Source of the DNA: Lamellibrachia columna
Taxonomy: Eukaryota > Annelida > Polychaeta > Sabellida > Siboglinidae
Reading direction: 5' to 3'
DNA: 64,000 bases
Assembly: GCA_963662155.1 (NCBI GenBank)
Contig: OY759262.1
Coordinates: forward strand, 12,959,282-13,023,281
Under the pieces are notes generated by a model. It had not been told where the DNA came from. It searched no databases and saw only the letters and a program-made list of their open reading frames with translations. Shown here piece by piece: positions 10,240 to 21,740 of the stretch. Every line of letters begins with the position of its first letter. The first letter of the stretch is position 1. Position numbers and translations under genes: made by a program.

Positions 10240-11760
10240 AAAATATGCTCTTAATGTACAATGCATAAGAAACAAATTTATACAACTTGAAGTTCTTATA
10301 TCGGAGGAAGATCCAGATATTGCCATTACTGAAACATGGTTATCCTCGGACATTACTGATTCAGAATTCACACAACCACATTATACATGCTTTAGAAAAG
10401 ACCAAAAAAGGCATTGTTACACACCAGGTGTATACACAGTGGAAGACAGGGGAGGAGTACTTCTATTAATAAAGATCATTTAAACCCAACATTGTTCGTA
10501 CCTGGCAATACAGATGCAGAAATCTTATGGGTTACAATATCCCCACACTCTAATATACAGTGGCAAGTTGGAGTATGCTACAGACCAGAAGAAAATCAGG
10601 CACACATGCTACAAAAGATAAACAATTCAATAAATGCAATTGAAAATTTTAATTGTCTCCTTGGCGATTTTTATTTTTGAAAAATTTATTTGTCCAAAGG
10701 AGAGGGAAACAGCCAACTAGAGAAAAAGTTTCATTGATATTCTGAAAAAAATTTGGGCTACAGGGGGTTGACAAACCAACTAGAGGTAACAACATCCTTG
10801 ACGTTGTATACATAAGGAAGAGGTTAACAAAACTGAAATCAGACAAAGCTAGTGGTCCAGACCTACTAAACGTAAATGTTCTAAGAAATTGCTTAAATGT
10901 TTGCTGATGACACAAAACTCTACTGAAATATTTCTACATTAGCTGACTGTGAAGCTCTCCAAGATAATCTTAACAAACTTGTAGTTTGGTAAAAAAATTG
11001 GCTATTAAACTTCAATACCGCTAAATGTGTAGTTCTCAAAATAAGATGAAGCCTCAACTATGCATACACATTAAATGGAGAAATTTTAGAAGTTGTTGGA
11101 GAACAAAAAGATCTAGGAATTACCATATGCGATAACCTAAAACCAAGCACCCATGTAAAATATATTACAACTAAGGCAAATCACCGCGTAGGACTAATTA
11201 AGCGATGCTTTGAAAGTAGATCAGAAAAGGTAATAAAGACCTTATATGAAACAATGATATGACCAGTGCTAGAATATGCATCGCTAGCTTGGATCCCCTT
11301 CTATAGAAAAGATATAGATGAATTAGAGAACGTTCAGAAGAGAGCACTGAAACTCAGCATAATACCTGTTGAATCAGTTCCCTTGGAACAGAGACGACTT
11401 GAGGCGGACCTCTGTGAGGTATACAAATATCTCAGTGGCCTAAATAGGAATAACCCTGAGCATTTTTTCTACCATTATAGCAGCAATCTGAGGGGCCATA
11501 GCTTAAAGCTAAGAAAGATGTACTCCCGCACAGAGATCCATAAAAATGTTTTCACAAATCGTGTCGGCGATCACTGGAACAAACTTCCTGAAGAAATCGT
11601 AACAGCTTCTTCCCTGAAAACCTTCAAGAAGAAATTGATGTCTCTAGCCACTGGCTAAAAGAGACTATACAGCCAAGTATACCAAGTATAAGAAAGTATG
11701 CACAACACAAATTGGAATATATACATTATATAGATAAAAACAAAATGAGAGACATGCTGT
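10240..11760 (+). pseudogene. Internally deleted Jockey/CR1-group LINE (EN joined to RT C-terminus)
   Basis: The left part (about 10240-10680) encodes the start of an apurinic-type endonuclease: LNVQCIRNKF, then IAITETWLSSDITDSEF, GGVLLLIKDHLNP and GVCYRPEENQAHM, ending at NCLLGDF. After short unrecognisable frames the sequence resumes at MFADDTKLY (about 10895), which contains the catalytic FADD box, and continues through LPEEIVTASSLKTFKKKL to a stop at 11658. The endonuclease C-terminus and the RT fingers and palm between them are missing, a loss of roughly half the protein. Several stops and frameshifts are present (for example before PVLEYASLAW). The last 130 codons remain open. A probable 3' UTR follows to about 11760. 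It is not active; the exact clade needs a phylogeny. Confidence 0.85.
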
Positions 11761-12369
11761 AAAATAAATGTCCGTGAAGTATAGTTCATAGTTCATGTTC
11801 ATTGTAGATACTCATAGTACAGTACTATAACAATACTCAATAGTTTATTAATACTTAACGATCACAATGCAGTAATTGCATCAGAATGCAAATTTTTATC
11901 CAACTGATGTTTTTTGGATGTGACTGAGCACGCACTTGCATAGATACACAAGTGTTTCATTTTCATGGTAAGACAATTGCAGGAAATGCTTATTTGTCTA
12001 ATTATTTAATTCATTCAAATGATGTCAACCACATAAGAACACAGGTGTGCCACTATACGTAATCTTAACAAACAATGTGAAAACCCACCATCAATCATCA
12101 CAGCTAAAACATTATTGAAAATATAAACCACACACATCTTATTGACAATAATCACAGAATGCTTTTGCATTAAGATATATTTAATCATTAAAATATACTA
12201 TTTTTGATATCCTCTATTATATTATGTTCTTGATTCCAGTTACTTGTGTATCAATATTCCCAGATTCTCATTGGTATCTTCTACAACAAACGCTGGTCTG
12301 GCCACAAAAACGGTAATTGCATGGTCTGTCTGAAAGTGTAATCAACAAAGCATAAGGTAAGCATTTCCT
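11761..12369. other. Unannotated AT-rich stretch between two LINE relics
   Basis: No reading frame with LINE or host-gene character is visible. It may contain decayed 5' sequence of the next element. Confidence 0.4.
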
Positions 12370-14265
12370 ACTCATGTTCATGGTCATTGGCTTGATTTGT
12401 TTATTACTAGATCTACTTGCATTAACATCAAGGCAATATTTACTACCGATGGTTTATCAGATCACCATAAGTACTGTCATTATTGATTTGTGGTTGCAAG
12501 TCTGGTCAAGATCAAGAAAAAACTCGCATTTTGACCGATAAATAAAATTAAGATGATCTTGCCAATTCTGATCTTTTGATCCAACCTAAATCTACATTAT
12601 GTGAGCTTGTTAATCAGTACCATGAAACATTAAGTAAACTCCTGGACAAACATGCCCCAAAACAAACTAAAAGTGTATACAAGTTCGCCCTCCATCACCA
12701 TGGATGTCTCTAGACATAGATATAGTGGAATGCCGTCGTTGATCTCTTGAATGGATTTGGTGATGGACTCGTTCCCCACTTGATCGATCCTGTTATACTA
12801 AACAGTTATAAATAGTTACATATATACAATCACATGATGTCAAAAGCAAAATCTGATTACTGTACAAGTTTTATCTCAACAAATTCTGAAATCCCTGCCA
12901 GCACTGCCTGAACATACTTCATTGGATACATTGTGTAGTTCTTTTTCAAAATTCTTCACATATATAAGATTGTTCACATTCAATCGAAGACACTGCACCC
13001 ACTTCAGTAAATCTCTCAGCTGCTTTCAATATGATTGATCATTCAGTCCTTTTACAATGACTTCATAGACATTTTGGCATTTCTGGCTCTTTGGTGGTTC
13101 AAATCATATTTTTTAGCTGGACACCAAAGCATTAACATATATGGCACACTATCTTGCCCAAACCTTCCATTCAGTCCCGCAAGGATCCATCCTTGGCCTG
13201 TTCTGTTTAGTTTATATACTACATCTCTCAGCCAAGTCATTACTAATCATAATCTCAGTCATCACCTGTATGCTGATGACACACAGGTTTACATATCACT
13301 TTCACAATCAAATGAACAAGAATCTGTTTCAACTTTAAGTGATTGTCTCACTGACATCTTGTTTTGGATGGAATCAAGTAAGCTGAAGCTTAACCCAGAT
13401 AAGACAGACCTTATTATTATAGGCACTAAACAACAACGAAATAGGGTCATCAGCCATTTTCCAGTCAAACTGCTTGGCAATGATACATCCCCATCAGATA
13501 GCGTTTGTAATCTAGGTGATGTCTGTGACAGTGACGTCAACTTTCGCCAGCATATTTCTCAAGCATGTAAATCCTGTTTCTACCATATACGTGATCTCTG
13601 TTGAATTCGGCGTCATATATGTTTATCTACTGCTAAAGCAAAATCAGCAGTACTAATTAGTAGCTCCCTTGACTATTGTAATTCACTACTAAACAACGTT
13701 GTTAAAAGAGACTTAGCTGAATGCCAACGAGTACAAAGTTGTCTGGCATGTGTGGTACTCAGGGCGCCTCGTTTTTCACTATCACTACCACTACTTAAAC
13801 AGTTACACTGGCTTCCTGTTACTTATCGAATCAATTTTAAATTGCCCACTCTTACATATCATGCTCTATCTAAAAAAAAACACCCTAATTGGCTAGTCTC
13901 CTGCATCTTTCAAATATAACTAGGCAGCTCGTATCATCCATTTCACAACAACTTATTGTTCCTAAAACTAAGCGTAATTTGGGTAAAGGTGCTTTGTCTG
14001 TCGCTGTACCTAGTGTCTGGAATGAACTCCCGTCACTTTGAAAACATCTGAAATTATAGCAACCTTCCAAACAACTAATGACATTTATTCCAAATAACAT
14101 TTCCACCATAAATATTCAGTGGTCCCTCGTTCTGATAATGACGTTTACGTGTCCTTGTTCACGATTATTCTTAATGATTCTGTTATGTTGTGCCTCTAAG
14201 CTCAGGTTCCTGAGGATATTGGTGCCATAGAAGCTAATTATAATTATTATTATTACGAGCAGCAT
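12370..14265 (+). pseudogene. CR1/Jockey-group LINE relic, family A, with 3' end
   Basis: Reading three frames together gives the end of the endonuclease (HGHWLDLFITR and TTDGLSDHH), the linker (DLLIQPKSTLCELVNQYHET, LDKHAP), then RT: DLSAAFN-type motif A near 13020, a frameshifted VPQGSILG motif B near 13175, and HLYADDTQVY with the YADD catalytic box near 13285. The thumb follows (KLKLNPDKTDLIIIGTK, HISQACKSCFYHIRDL), continuing with stops to SVWNELPSL near 14030. The 3' UTR ends in AATTATAATTATTATTATTA, the short-repeat tail typical of this group. Many frameshifts and deletions make it a dead copy. Its 3' end is shared with 51356-51423. Confidence 0.85.
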
Positions 14266-15964
14266 AACTAAAATGCATAACAGTCTTGACATTCAATTGT
14301 TTTGCTAACTTGACAAAGTTGTCAGCTTGGTCAGTCTGTAAATGTCATGAGTTGTGCCACCAGGCATTAGTATTATTTATTGCTGATATGCCAATGTAAG
14401 GAATGGCATATAAGCAATGACAAGAAGTAGAAACATAGTAATAATATTATGTTGGTGTAAATGTTGCTGTATAAGAGATGATAGGCTGGCAGTCATGAGA
14501 CCTTTTGATTTTCAGCTGGTTCACCCAATAATTGGTATTAGTCTGAAAAAGCAACAAATATTTCTTCATGTCAGAGAATTACAATCTTTACCACTGTGCA
14601 AAACTTGATGCCCCAACGTAAAACAGAGCAGTTCTGTTTGTCTTCTTCCATGCAAATCCGGGAGGATATTACTCACCACACAGTCACATTCACAGCACTT
14701 AATTCTTGCATGCAGTTTAGTTTGATTACACTGGGTGCATTCTAGGTAGATTGCATTACACACTGTGGCTTTAAGAATAAGGAGGACAGTTGGTAAGCCA
14801 CATCATGTTATATCTTTCACAGGAGCTATTCTCATACATAACTAATATTAAATTACTACTATAAATATCATGCCAGTAAATATACAACAGTGGCATTGAA
14901 TTAAGATTTCATGTACCACACCAAAGCTACCATTTTATTCAGTTGAATGGACGCACTAGCATTGAATTATCTTAAATGGTTTCAACAGAGTAATTACTGA
15001 CCACTGGCCAGTCCTGTACCACAACATACTGAACACTATGTACAGTCAGTGTCATTCTGCAAGCAAGTTTATTTGATGAGCAGTTGTTTATGCCATTGGT
15101 CCTGGTCCCTAATTGAAACTACATCAAGCTTGTAATGCACAGAATGGGCAGAACTAAATGAATGAAAATGCAATACTGTCCACTGTTACTATAGATCGAA
15201 AGATGTGGCAGTTGCAGTAAGCTTAAGGTTGTTGCAAAGTTACATCTTGAAATGTGGCAAAAGAGATGATTTAAGATATTTCCCGCTATTAAATATTTGT
15301 TTTTATCATTACTGACCACTGGCCAGTCCTGATTTGATTGCAGCTCTGATGTGTCTTTCAATCAACTTTCAATAAAAAAAATTCTTTCTTGCATTATTGT
15401 ACACTGCTAATTATTTAATGCACTTGTATTACCTTAGGAAAATAATATATATATGTCAGGTTTGCTATAAAAAAACTTTAAAAATGGCATTCAGCCATTT
15501 GATATGTACGTTCTGCTTCGACACCTCTCCTGGATTTTTGCTAACCAGACATTTTGGACAGCCATGGACAGTTGGGTCTTTAATCTGAGTTTTGAACGGT
15601 TTGCTCCTGTTTATATCAGTTGTGGTATCATTGATATTTCATCAACTTTACTGTAAACTTTGAGTTTTCAACATCCTGATCACCAACATGATTGTATTCT
15701 CCATAGGGAAATAAACCTTGTCCACTGAGAAAGAAAATGAGATAAGGCCTGAATGGTCTGACTTTGGTTTTGCTGTCTGTTACAGTAACTTAATGTTTGT
15801 TTTTGATGTAAATGCTTGATTATGTTGTTCTTGTTCACAATGTTTCAATAACAGAGTAGACAGTGTATATGCTGTAATGTTGACAGCTTCCTGGTTGTTA
15901 CAAGATTCAGGGTGACATATTAATAGTAGGCAAATATGATTTTAATAGTAAATTAAAGTGGTAA
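14266..15964. other. Unannotated stretch
   Basis: Contains two copies of a phrase around actgaccactggccagtcctg (near 14995 and 15309), suggesting a diverged repeat. No coding evidence. Confidence 0.4.
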
Positions 15965-16110
15965 AGATTAACAGTATCAAGTCAATAATTCCAACAAAAT
16001 CAATTCCAATAAAAAAAAATTAATTCCAATTCCAACTGACTTCCGAAAATCAATTCCAATTGGAATTGGAATTGAGGGTCAATTCCAATTCTGGAATGGA
16101 ATTAACCCCG
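15965..16110. repeat. AATTCC-rich repeat with inverted symmetry
   Basis: Multiple aattccaatt units meet their complement at ccaattggaattgg, ending in ggaattaaccccgtg. This resembles simple-sequence ends seen next to some hAT-type transposon termini, but no transposase or partner end was found. Confidence 0.6.
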
Positions 16111-16888
16111 TGTCTGGCTAGTAAGGCTCAAAATAGTGGATATCCAAAACGGTAAACACTCACAGATCACGTGACAAAGTTATGAACTTTCACCAAGGGC
16201 GAAATTTGTGAGTTTTCAGCGTTTCCATTTCCACTTCAATAAATTATTATTTTAATAGATTGTATGATGATTTCACAAAAATTACGTACAAAAGTTGCAC
16301 AAACGAGCTAGCATGTCATAGTGGATACTAGGCGAGAGACAAACATTTTTTTTATTGATGATGCACCTTTAAATAATAAGCGGTATGCAAGAAAAAGTTA
16401 TTGTATGGCTTTTCATAAAATTTTTTGTTTTACATCTTAAATAACCAGCTTATCTTCTCTAGTTTGCTACCACTTGATAGTGGTAGTAAACTAAAAAGAT
16501 GGTTTAAAAAAATTTGAGATTAGTAAATTAAGAGAAGACCAAAATAGAAGGTTTTTTTAATATTGAATGATTATGAAAATATCTACATTATTATATAGGT
16601 CAGTGGTCTTTTTTAAACTGGCCACTATGGACAGCGCTACAATATGACTGTAATGTAGCAAGTCTTCTACTTAAATCAGCATCACTGAGTAGATACACTG
16701 TTACAATAACCTAGCTCGTGTTTGTTATGCTAAGTATAGATGCTTTCTATACATAAACACCTGTATGGGGTACAGATAAACTTAACTTGAAAAGTATTCA
16801 TAATGTCTGCATACATCCAGTGGCAAATGTGTAGGCATAATTATTACCTTTACGATGACAGAATACAAAACAATTGGCCAGTTGTAAC
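16111..16888. other. Unannotated stretch
   Basis: AT-rich; no gene or clear repeat recognised. Confidence 0.4.
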
Positions 16889-19290
16889 TTCTGCTTCTTA
16901 CTTACTTAATCCTCTTGCCCATTCAGGAGCATAGGGCGTCAACCATGTTTCTCCACCTCACTCTCTTCTGGGCTAGAGCTTTGGCCTCTTGCCAAGTGAC
17001 CCCCACTTTATCAAGATCTTGTAGTGTGGAGCATCGCCAGTTGATTTTTGGCCTTCCTTGTCTTCTCTTTCCTTGTGGGTTATAGTCCAGTGCTTGTTTG
17101 GTTGTATTTGTTGGATCTTTTTTGAGTGTGTGGCCAATCCAGCTCCATTTTCTCCTCTTGATTATCGTGCTTATTTCTTCCTGTTTGGTTTTCTTCCAGA
17201 GCTCTTTATTTGATATTTTGTTAGGCCACCATACCTTGAGGATGTATCGGAGGCGACTGTTGATGAAGACTTGGAGTTTGTTGTTGAGAGACTGAGTAGT
17301 TTTCCATGTTTCACAGCCATAGAGAAGTACTGGTTTAACGTTGGTGTTGAAAATGCAGATCTTAGTGTTTATGGATAGTTGGGAAGAGAGCCATTCAGGG
17401 CGTAGGGTTCTGAAGGCATGGCGAGCTTTATTGATGCGTAGATCCACATCTTTGTCAGCTCCACCATTTGTACTGATGTTGCTCCTGAGGTAGATGAAGT
17501 CTTGTACTTCCTCAACAGTACCACTTTCTAGTGAGATGGGTTCAGAGGATCTGCTGTTGACTTTCATCACCTTTGTCTTTCCCACATTGATCTTAAGACC
17601 CAGTTGGCTGCTTTTTTCTTGAAGCCTATCTGTTTTTTGTTGCATGTGTTTATGGGTTTCTGAGAGTAGTGCTAGATCATCTGCAAAATCCAGGTCTTCT
17701 AGTTGTGAGAACAAGTTCCACTGGATCCCAGTACGATGGTGTTCTGTGGATCTTGTCATTGTCCAGTCTATGGCTATCAGAAAGAGCAGTGGAGATAGCA
17801 AGCAGCCCTGTCGTACTCCCGTTCCAATCTGGAAGCCTTCTGAAACTTGTCCATTAAAAATGACATGACCAGTGAAACCTTCGTACATGTTCTTTATTAG
17901 GGTTACAAATTTTGTGGGTAAACCATAGTGCCTCAGGAGCTTCCATAGAACTGTCCTATCTATACTATTGAATGCTTTTTCGAAGTCCACAAAGTTTATG
18001 TAAAGGGAGCTCTGCCATTCAATGCATTGTTCATCGATAATCCTGAGTTTAGCAATGTGATCTGTGCAGGATTTATCCTTTCTAAAGCCAGCTTGTTCCT
18101 TTCTTAGCTTCTTCGTCAACTGTTTCTTGTATCCTATCCAGGATGATACGGCAGAGAATTTTACTGGGCACTGATAGAAGCATGATCCATCTCCAGTTCT
18201 TACATTTACTGAGGTTGCCTTTCTTGGGGATTGTAACTAGCATACCTGTCTTCCATTCAGTTGGTATTTCCTCTTTATCCCAGATCTGATTTTGGACGCT
18301 GTATAAAACGTCTGTAGTGGCCCCAATATCAGCTTTTAAGACATCAGATGGTATATTGTCAATTCCAGGTGCTTTGCCTAGCTTCAGCTTTTTGATGGCT
18401 CTCTAGATCTCCTCTTTGGATATCCTACCACAATTAATGTTAAGGTCTTCAGTTGCTTCCTCAATGTCTGGGATTGAATCTGGTAGAGGCCTATTCAAGA
18501 TATCTTGGAAATGTTCTTTCCAGCGTTGTAACTGTAGAGATTCCTTAGTGAGAAGGTTTCCCTGTTTGTCCCTGATGGGGCGACTAGTGCTCTTGTTCTT
18601 CCCTGCTAGCTGTCTGGTGATCTTGTATAACTCTGGCGTTGTTTTGCCTAGCTGCGATCTCAGTCTCGTTTGCTAGTTTTTCGATATATTTTTTCTTGTC
18701 CCTCTTTGTCTTCTTTTTAACTGTTTTGTTTCTTTCCTGGTATTCCTGCTGCAGTTTTTTTTCCTTGTGTCATCTGCTTCCTTGTTGAGTTTCATTTTAG
18801 TCTCCCTCCTTGCCTCAATAGCTTCCCAGGTGTTGTCTGTAATCCAGTCCTTCCTCCTAGCTTCCCAGCAGCCTAGTACTTGTTCACAGGTGTCGGTAAT
18901 TGCATTCTTGCATCTTGTCCACTTTTCATCAATGTTTTTTCCCTCTTCCAATGCTTGGAACCTGTTCCGTAGTGTGATTCCCAGTTCCTGTCGTATTTTA
19001 GTTTTCTTATCTCAAACCTTCTTTGTACCTTATTATCCATCTTCTTCTTTGCTGCTAGCTTCATCCTAAATTCACCCAGAAGGAGGTGGTGGTCGGAGTT
19101 AATGTCAGCTCCTCTTTTCACTCTGACGTCTAGAAGCACTCTCCTCCATTTCTTGGTGATTGTTATGTGGTCAATTTAGTTTTCCGTCTGTAAATCTGGG
19201 GATATCCATGTGGATTTGTGTGTAGGCTTGTGTGGAAAGAGGGTTCCTCCGATTATCAGTTCAACTTCCGCTTCAACCTTTTTGAAATGT
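16889..19290 (-). pseudogene. RTE-like non-LTR retrotransposon (5'-truncated, near-intact RT)
   Basis: Read on the minus strand. The start (about 19290-19080) is the end of an endonuclease domain: [38 protein letters not shown] and the SDHH active-site box. Next come LKLGKAPGIDNIPSDVLK and TIPKKGNLSKCKNWRWIMLL. A 398-codon uninterrupted stretch (18119-16923) then holds the RT core: NFVDFEKAFNSIDR (motif A), GTGVRQGCLLSP (motif B), LDFADDLALLS (motif C) and the C-terminal RWSWIGHTLKK-like and GKRRQGRPKINWR motifs ending RWRNMVDALCS. A single-base frameshift near 18119 and a stop near 18403 break the frame, and the element is cut off at the 5' end inside the endonuclease. A TAAG-repeat tail lies at about 16893-16905, as expected for RTE-type elements. 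It is among the youngest copies here. Confidence 0.92.
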
Positions 19291-19316
19291 TAACTCCCAC
19301 TCCTCAGGGGCCCCGT

Positions 19317-19700
<384 letters not shown>

Positions 19701-19765
19701 AATCCCAGATGGCAAGTGGCCAAGGAAGTCAAGAGTCCAACATTTTTTTATCTATGTGTAACCAA

Positions 19766-19872
19766 TTGGGAGGGAGGGAGGGAGTGAAGGGGGAGGGAGG
19801 GAGGGGGGAGGAGGGAGTGAAGGGGGAGGGAGTGGAGGGGGGAGGAGGGGAGGGGGGAGGGAGGGAGAAGGT
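19766..19872. repeat. Polypurine GGGAGG-rich tract
   Basis: Almost pure G/A over about 105 bases with many runs of three to six G, giving strong potential for G-quadruplex or triplex structure. It lies just beyond the CAGG fold-back. Confidence 0.95.
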
Positions 19873-21479
19873 GACTTGAATGGACATGCTTCAGTTTCCT
19901 GAACTACTGAATGTCAACTTTCTATTGGTATAAGGGTTGAGACACTAAATACAACTATAAACGGTATAATATCCTAAACAACCTAAAAACATCTGCTATT
20001 CCAGTATATCCGTCATTGTTTGATGCGTTCAATAGCATTCAATAATAAATGAAACACAACTATGCAGCCCTAACTGCCATTATGTATATAATTGCTTCAT
20101 TCTTATCAAAACCTGAACAGCACTTAACAAATTGTTCTCTGTTTGCTGCGAAATCCCCCAGGCCTGTCTCAGCCCAGGCTGAATAGATGGTGGAGTGATT
20201 GACTCATTCTCTGAATGACCACAGCTTTTGCCGATGATTCCATTTAGTTTCCATTTTGGCAATATGTTGTCAACATGTTTTTATTTTTCAGTTCACTTCT
20301 AAATTATTCATCTCATGACTTATTGTATTACCTTGTAGATGCTAAGGAATAACACCTTAAATGAGCTATAATGCTATTACAGGTCGGCTTTTACTTTACG
20401 ATAATATAATAACTAAATAAAGTGGACTCCGCTTAACAGAATCACAGATAACAAAACCAGCTGCTTTATTAGTAGAATAAAATACTTTGACTGGGATGGG
20501 ATCATTCATTATTCCCGTTGTATTAAAATCCACCACTTAACTGCATCAGCTGCTTAACAGAACCAAATTGTCTCGCCCAAATGACCATCTTAATGGTCTA
20601 CTTGATGTCAAGCAGAACTTGTGCGTATTTTTGGCCACAACAATTTGGTTTTCATGCATTTTGTTGTGGGTTATTAGTGCATACATACTGTCAGTCAGTT
20701 GTTGGAATATTAGAAATTGCATCACTTGTGTAAGTTTTATTTATAAGTGTATGTTTTAATAATAACATTCTTAATTACTAATTAAAACTATTTAATATTT
20801 TAATGTAACATTTTTTATTCATGCCTGTACAAAATTATGCCTTTAACATATAGCATCTAAGTCATGTACATTTTTGAAATACCTGAGTATATAAGATTTT
20901 TGTCTCTAAGGCATCTTCTGTGTGATATATAGTGGGAGATTTGGTTAAGTGAAGAGCGTCATTAAGCCTATATCATCTGAGGCACTGGCGCCTGTGTGGA
21001 TGTCCTGAATATGGGTTCCTAATGTACCATCAAGTAGTATTCATTTTGGCTGCTTGAGTAAGCTCCATCTAACAACACCAACCCTGTATTAATCTACTTC
21101 TTAATCCCAACTGGATACTTGACATAACACTACTGCAGTCTCAACAAGAAGCTTTAATTCATCATAGCAGCATTAGTGGTGCTCGGGGGACTGCTGCATG
21201 ACTATAACATCTTTGCAATGTCTTAACATGTTTAATTTCATTTCACTGTGTTATTGCAGTCTGCCGCTGCAAATTGTCTTGGGGCGGCAGGTCAAGATGT
21301 AAAGAGCACCAAAACGGCAGAGACGCATTAAGAGGAAGCACTCCCTTGTGGTGGGGATTACATATGGAATAGTCTGCACTGGTGGCACTATGTGTATCAG
21401 CACTGTACACACAGTATAACAATACATACATGCACTTTTGTACCAGCAGTGAAATGTATGTTTATAACTATAGTACACT
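19873..21479. other. Unannotated stretch
   Basis: The segment around 20421-20560 contains gtggactccgcttaacagaa and a similar ctgcttaacagaacc, reminiscent of pogo/Tigger-type transposon ends, but no element can be delimited. No gene seen. Confidence 0.35.
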
Positions 21480-21740
21480 CGAGGCAAGTTGTTACTTATG
21501 CCATTACCAGAGTTGAAACAAACATTGGAACTGCACCAACTGTTTGGAACTTGGAAAGTGTTAGGTTATCAGGAAATATAATAACATTTTGTTGTCATCT
21601 GAAGACTTATCTTATTAACCTTGCTTACCCTCCTTAGCTATTCATTGTAATCATCCATCTGTTGACAACTTTAACGTTGCATACCGATTTTGAGATTGCC
21701 GAACCCGTTGGATTTGACATGCCTCTGAGCATTGTATTAT
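21480..21740 (+). pseudogene. LINE pol 3' fragment
   Basis: One frame reads ITRVETNIGTAPTVWNLESV, then RLSGNIITFCCHLKTYLINL and AYPP before a stop at 21637. This matches the extreme C-terminus of CR1-group LINE proteins, in which VETNIGTRAF, APTxWNSLP and FRRHLKTYLF are conserved. A short internal deletion has removed the RAFSVA part. About 100 bases of probable 3' UTR follow. The piece is a 5'-truncated relic. Confidence 0.75.

Noticed and set aside
20421..20575. pogo/Tigger-type MITE
   Set aside because: The cgcttaacagaa words are suggestive, but no matching inverted end with TA duplication could be delimited.
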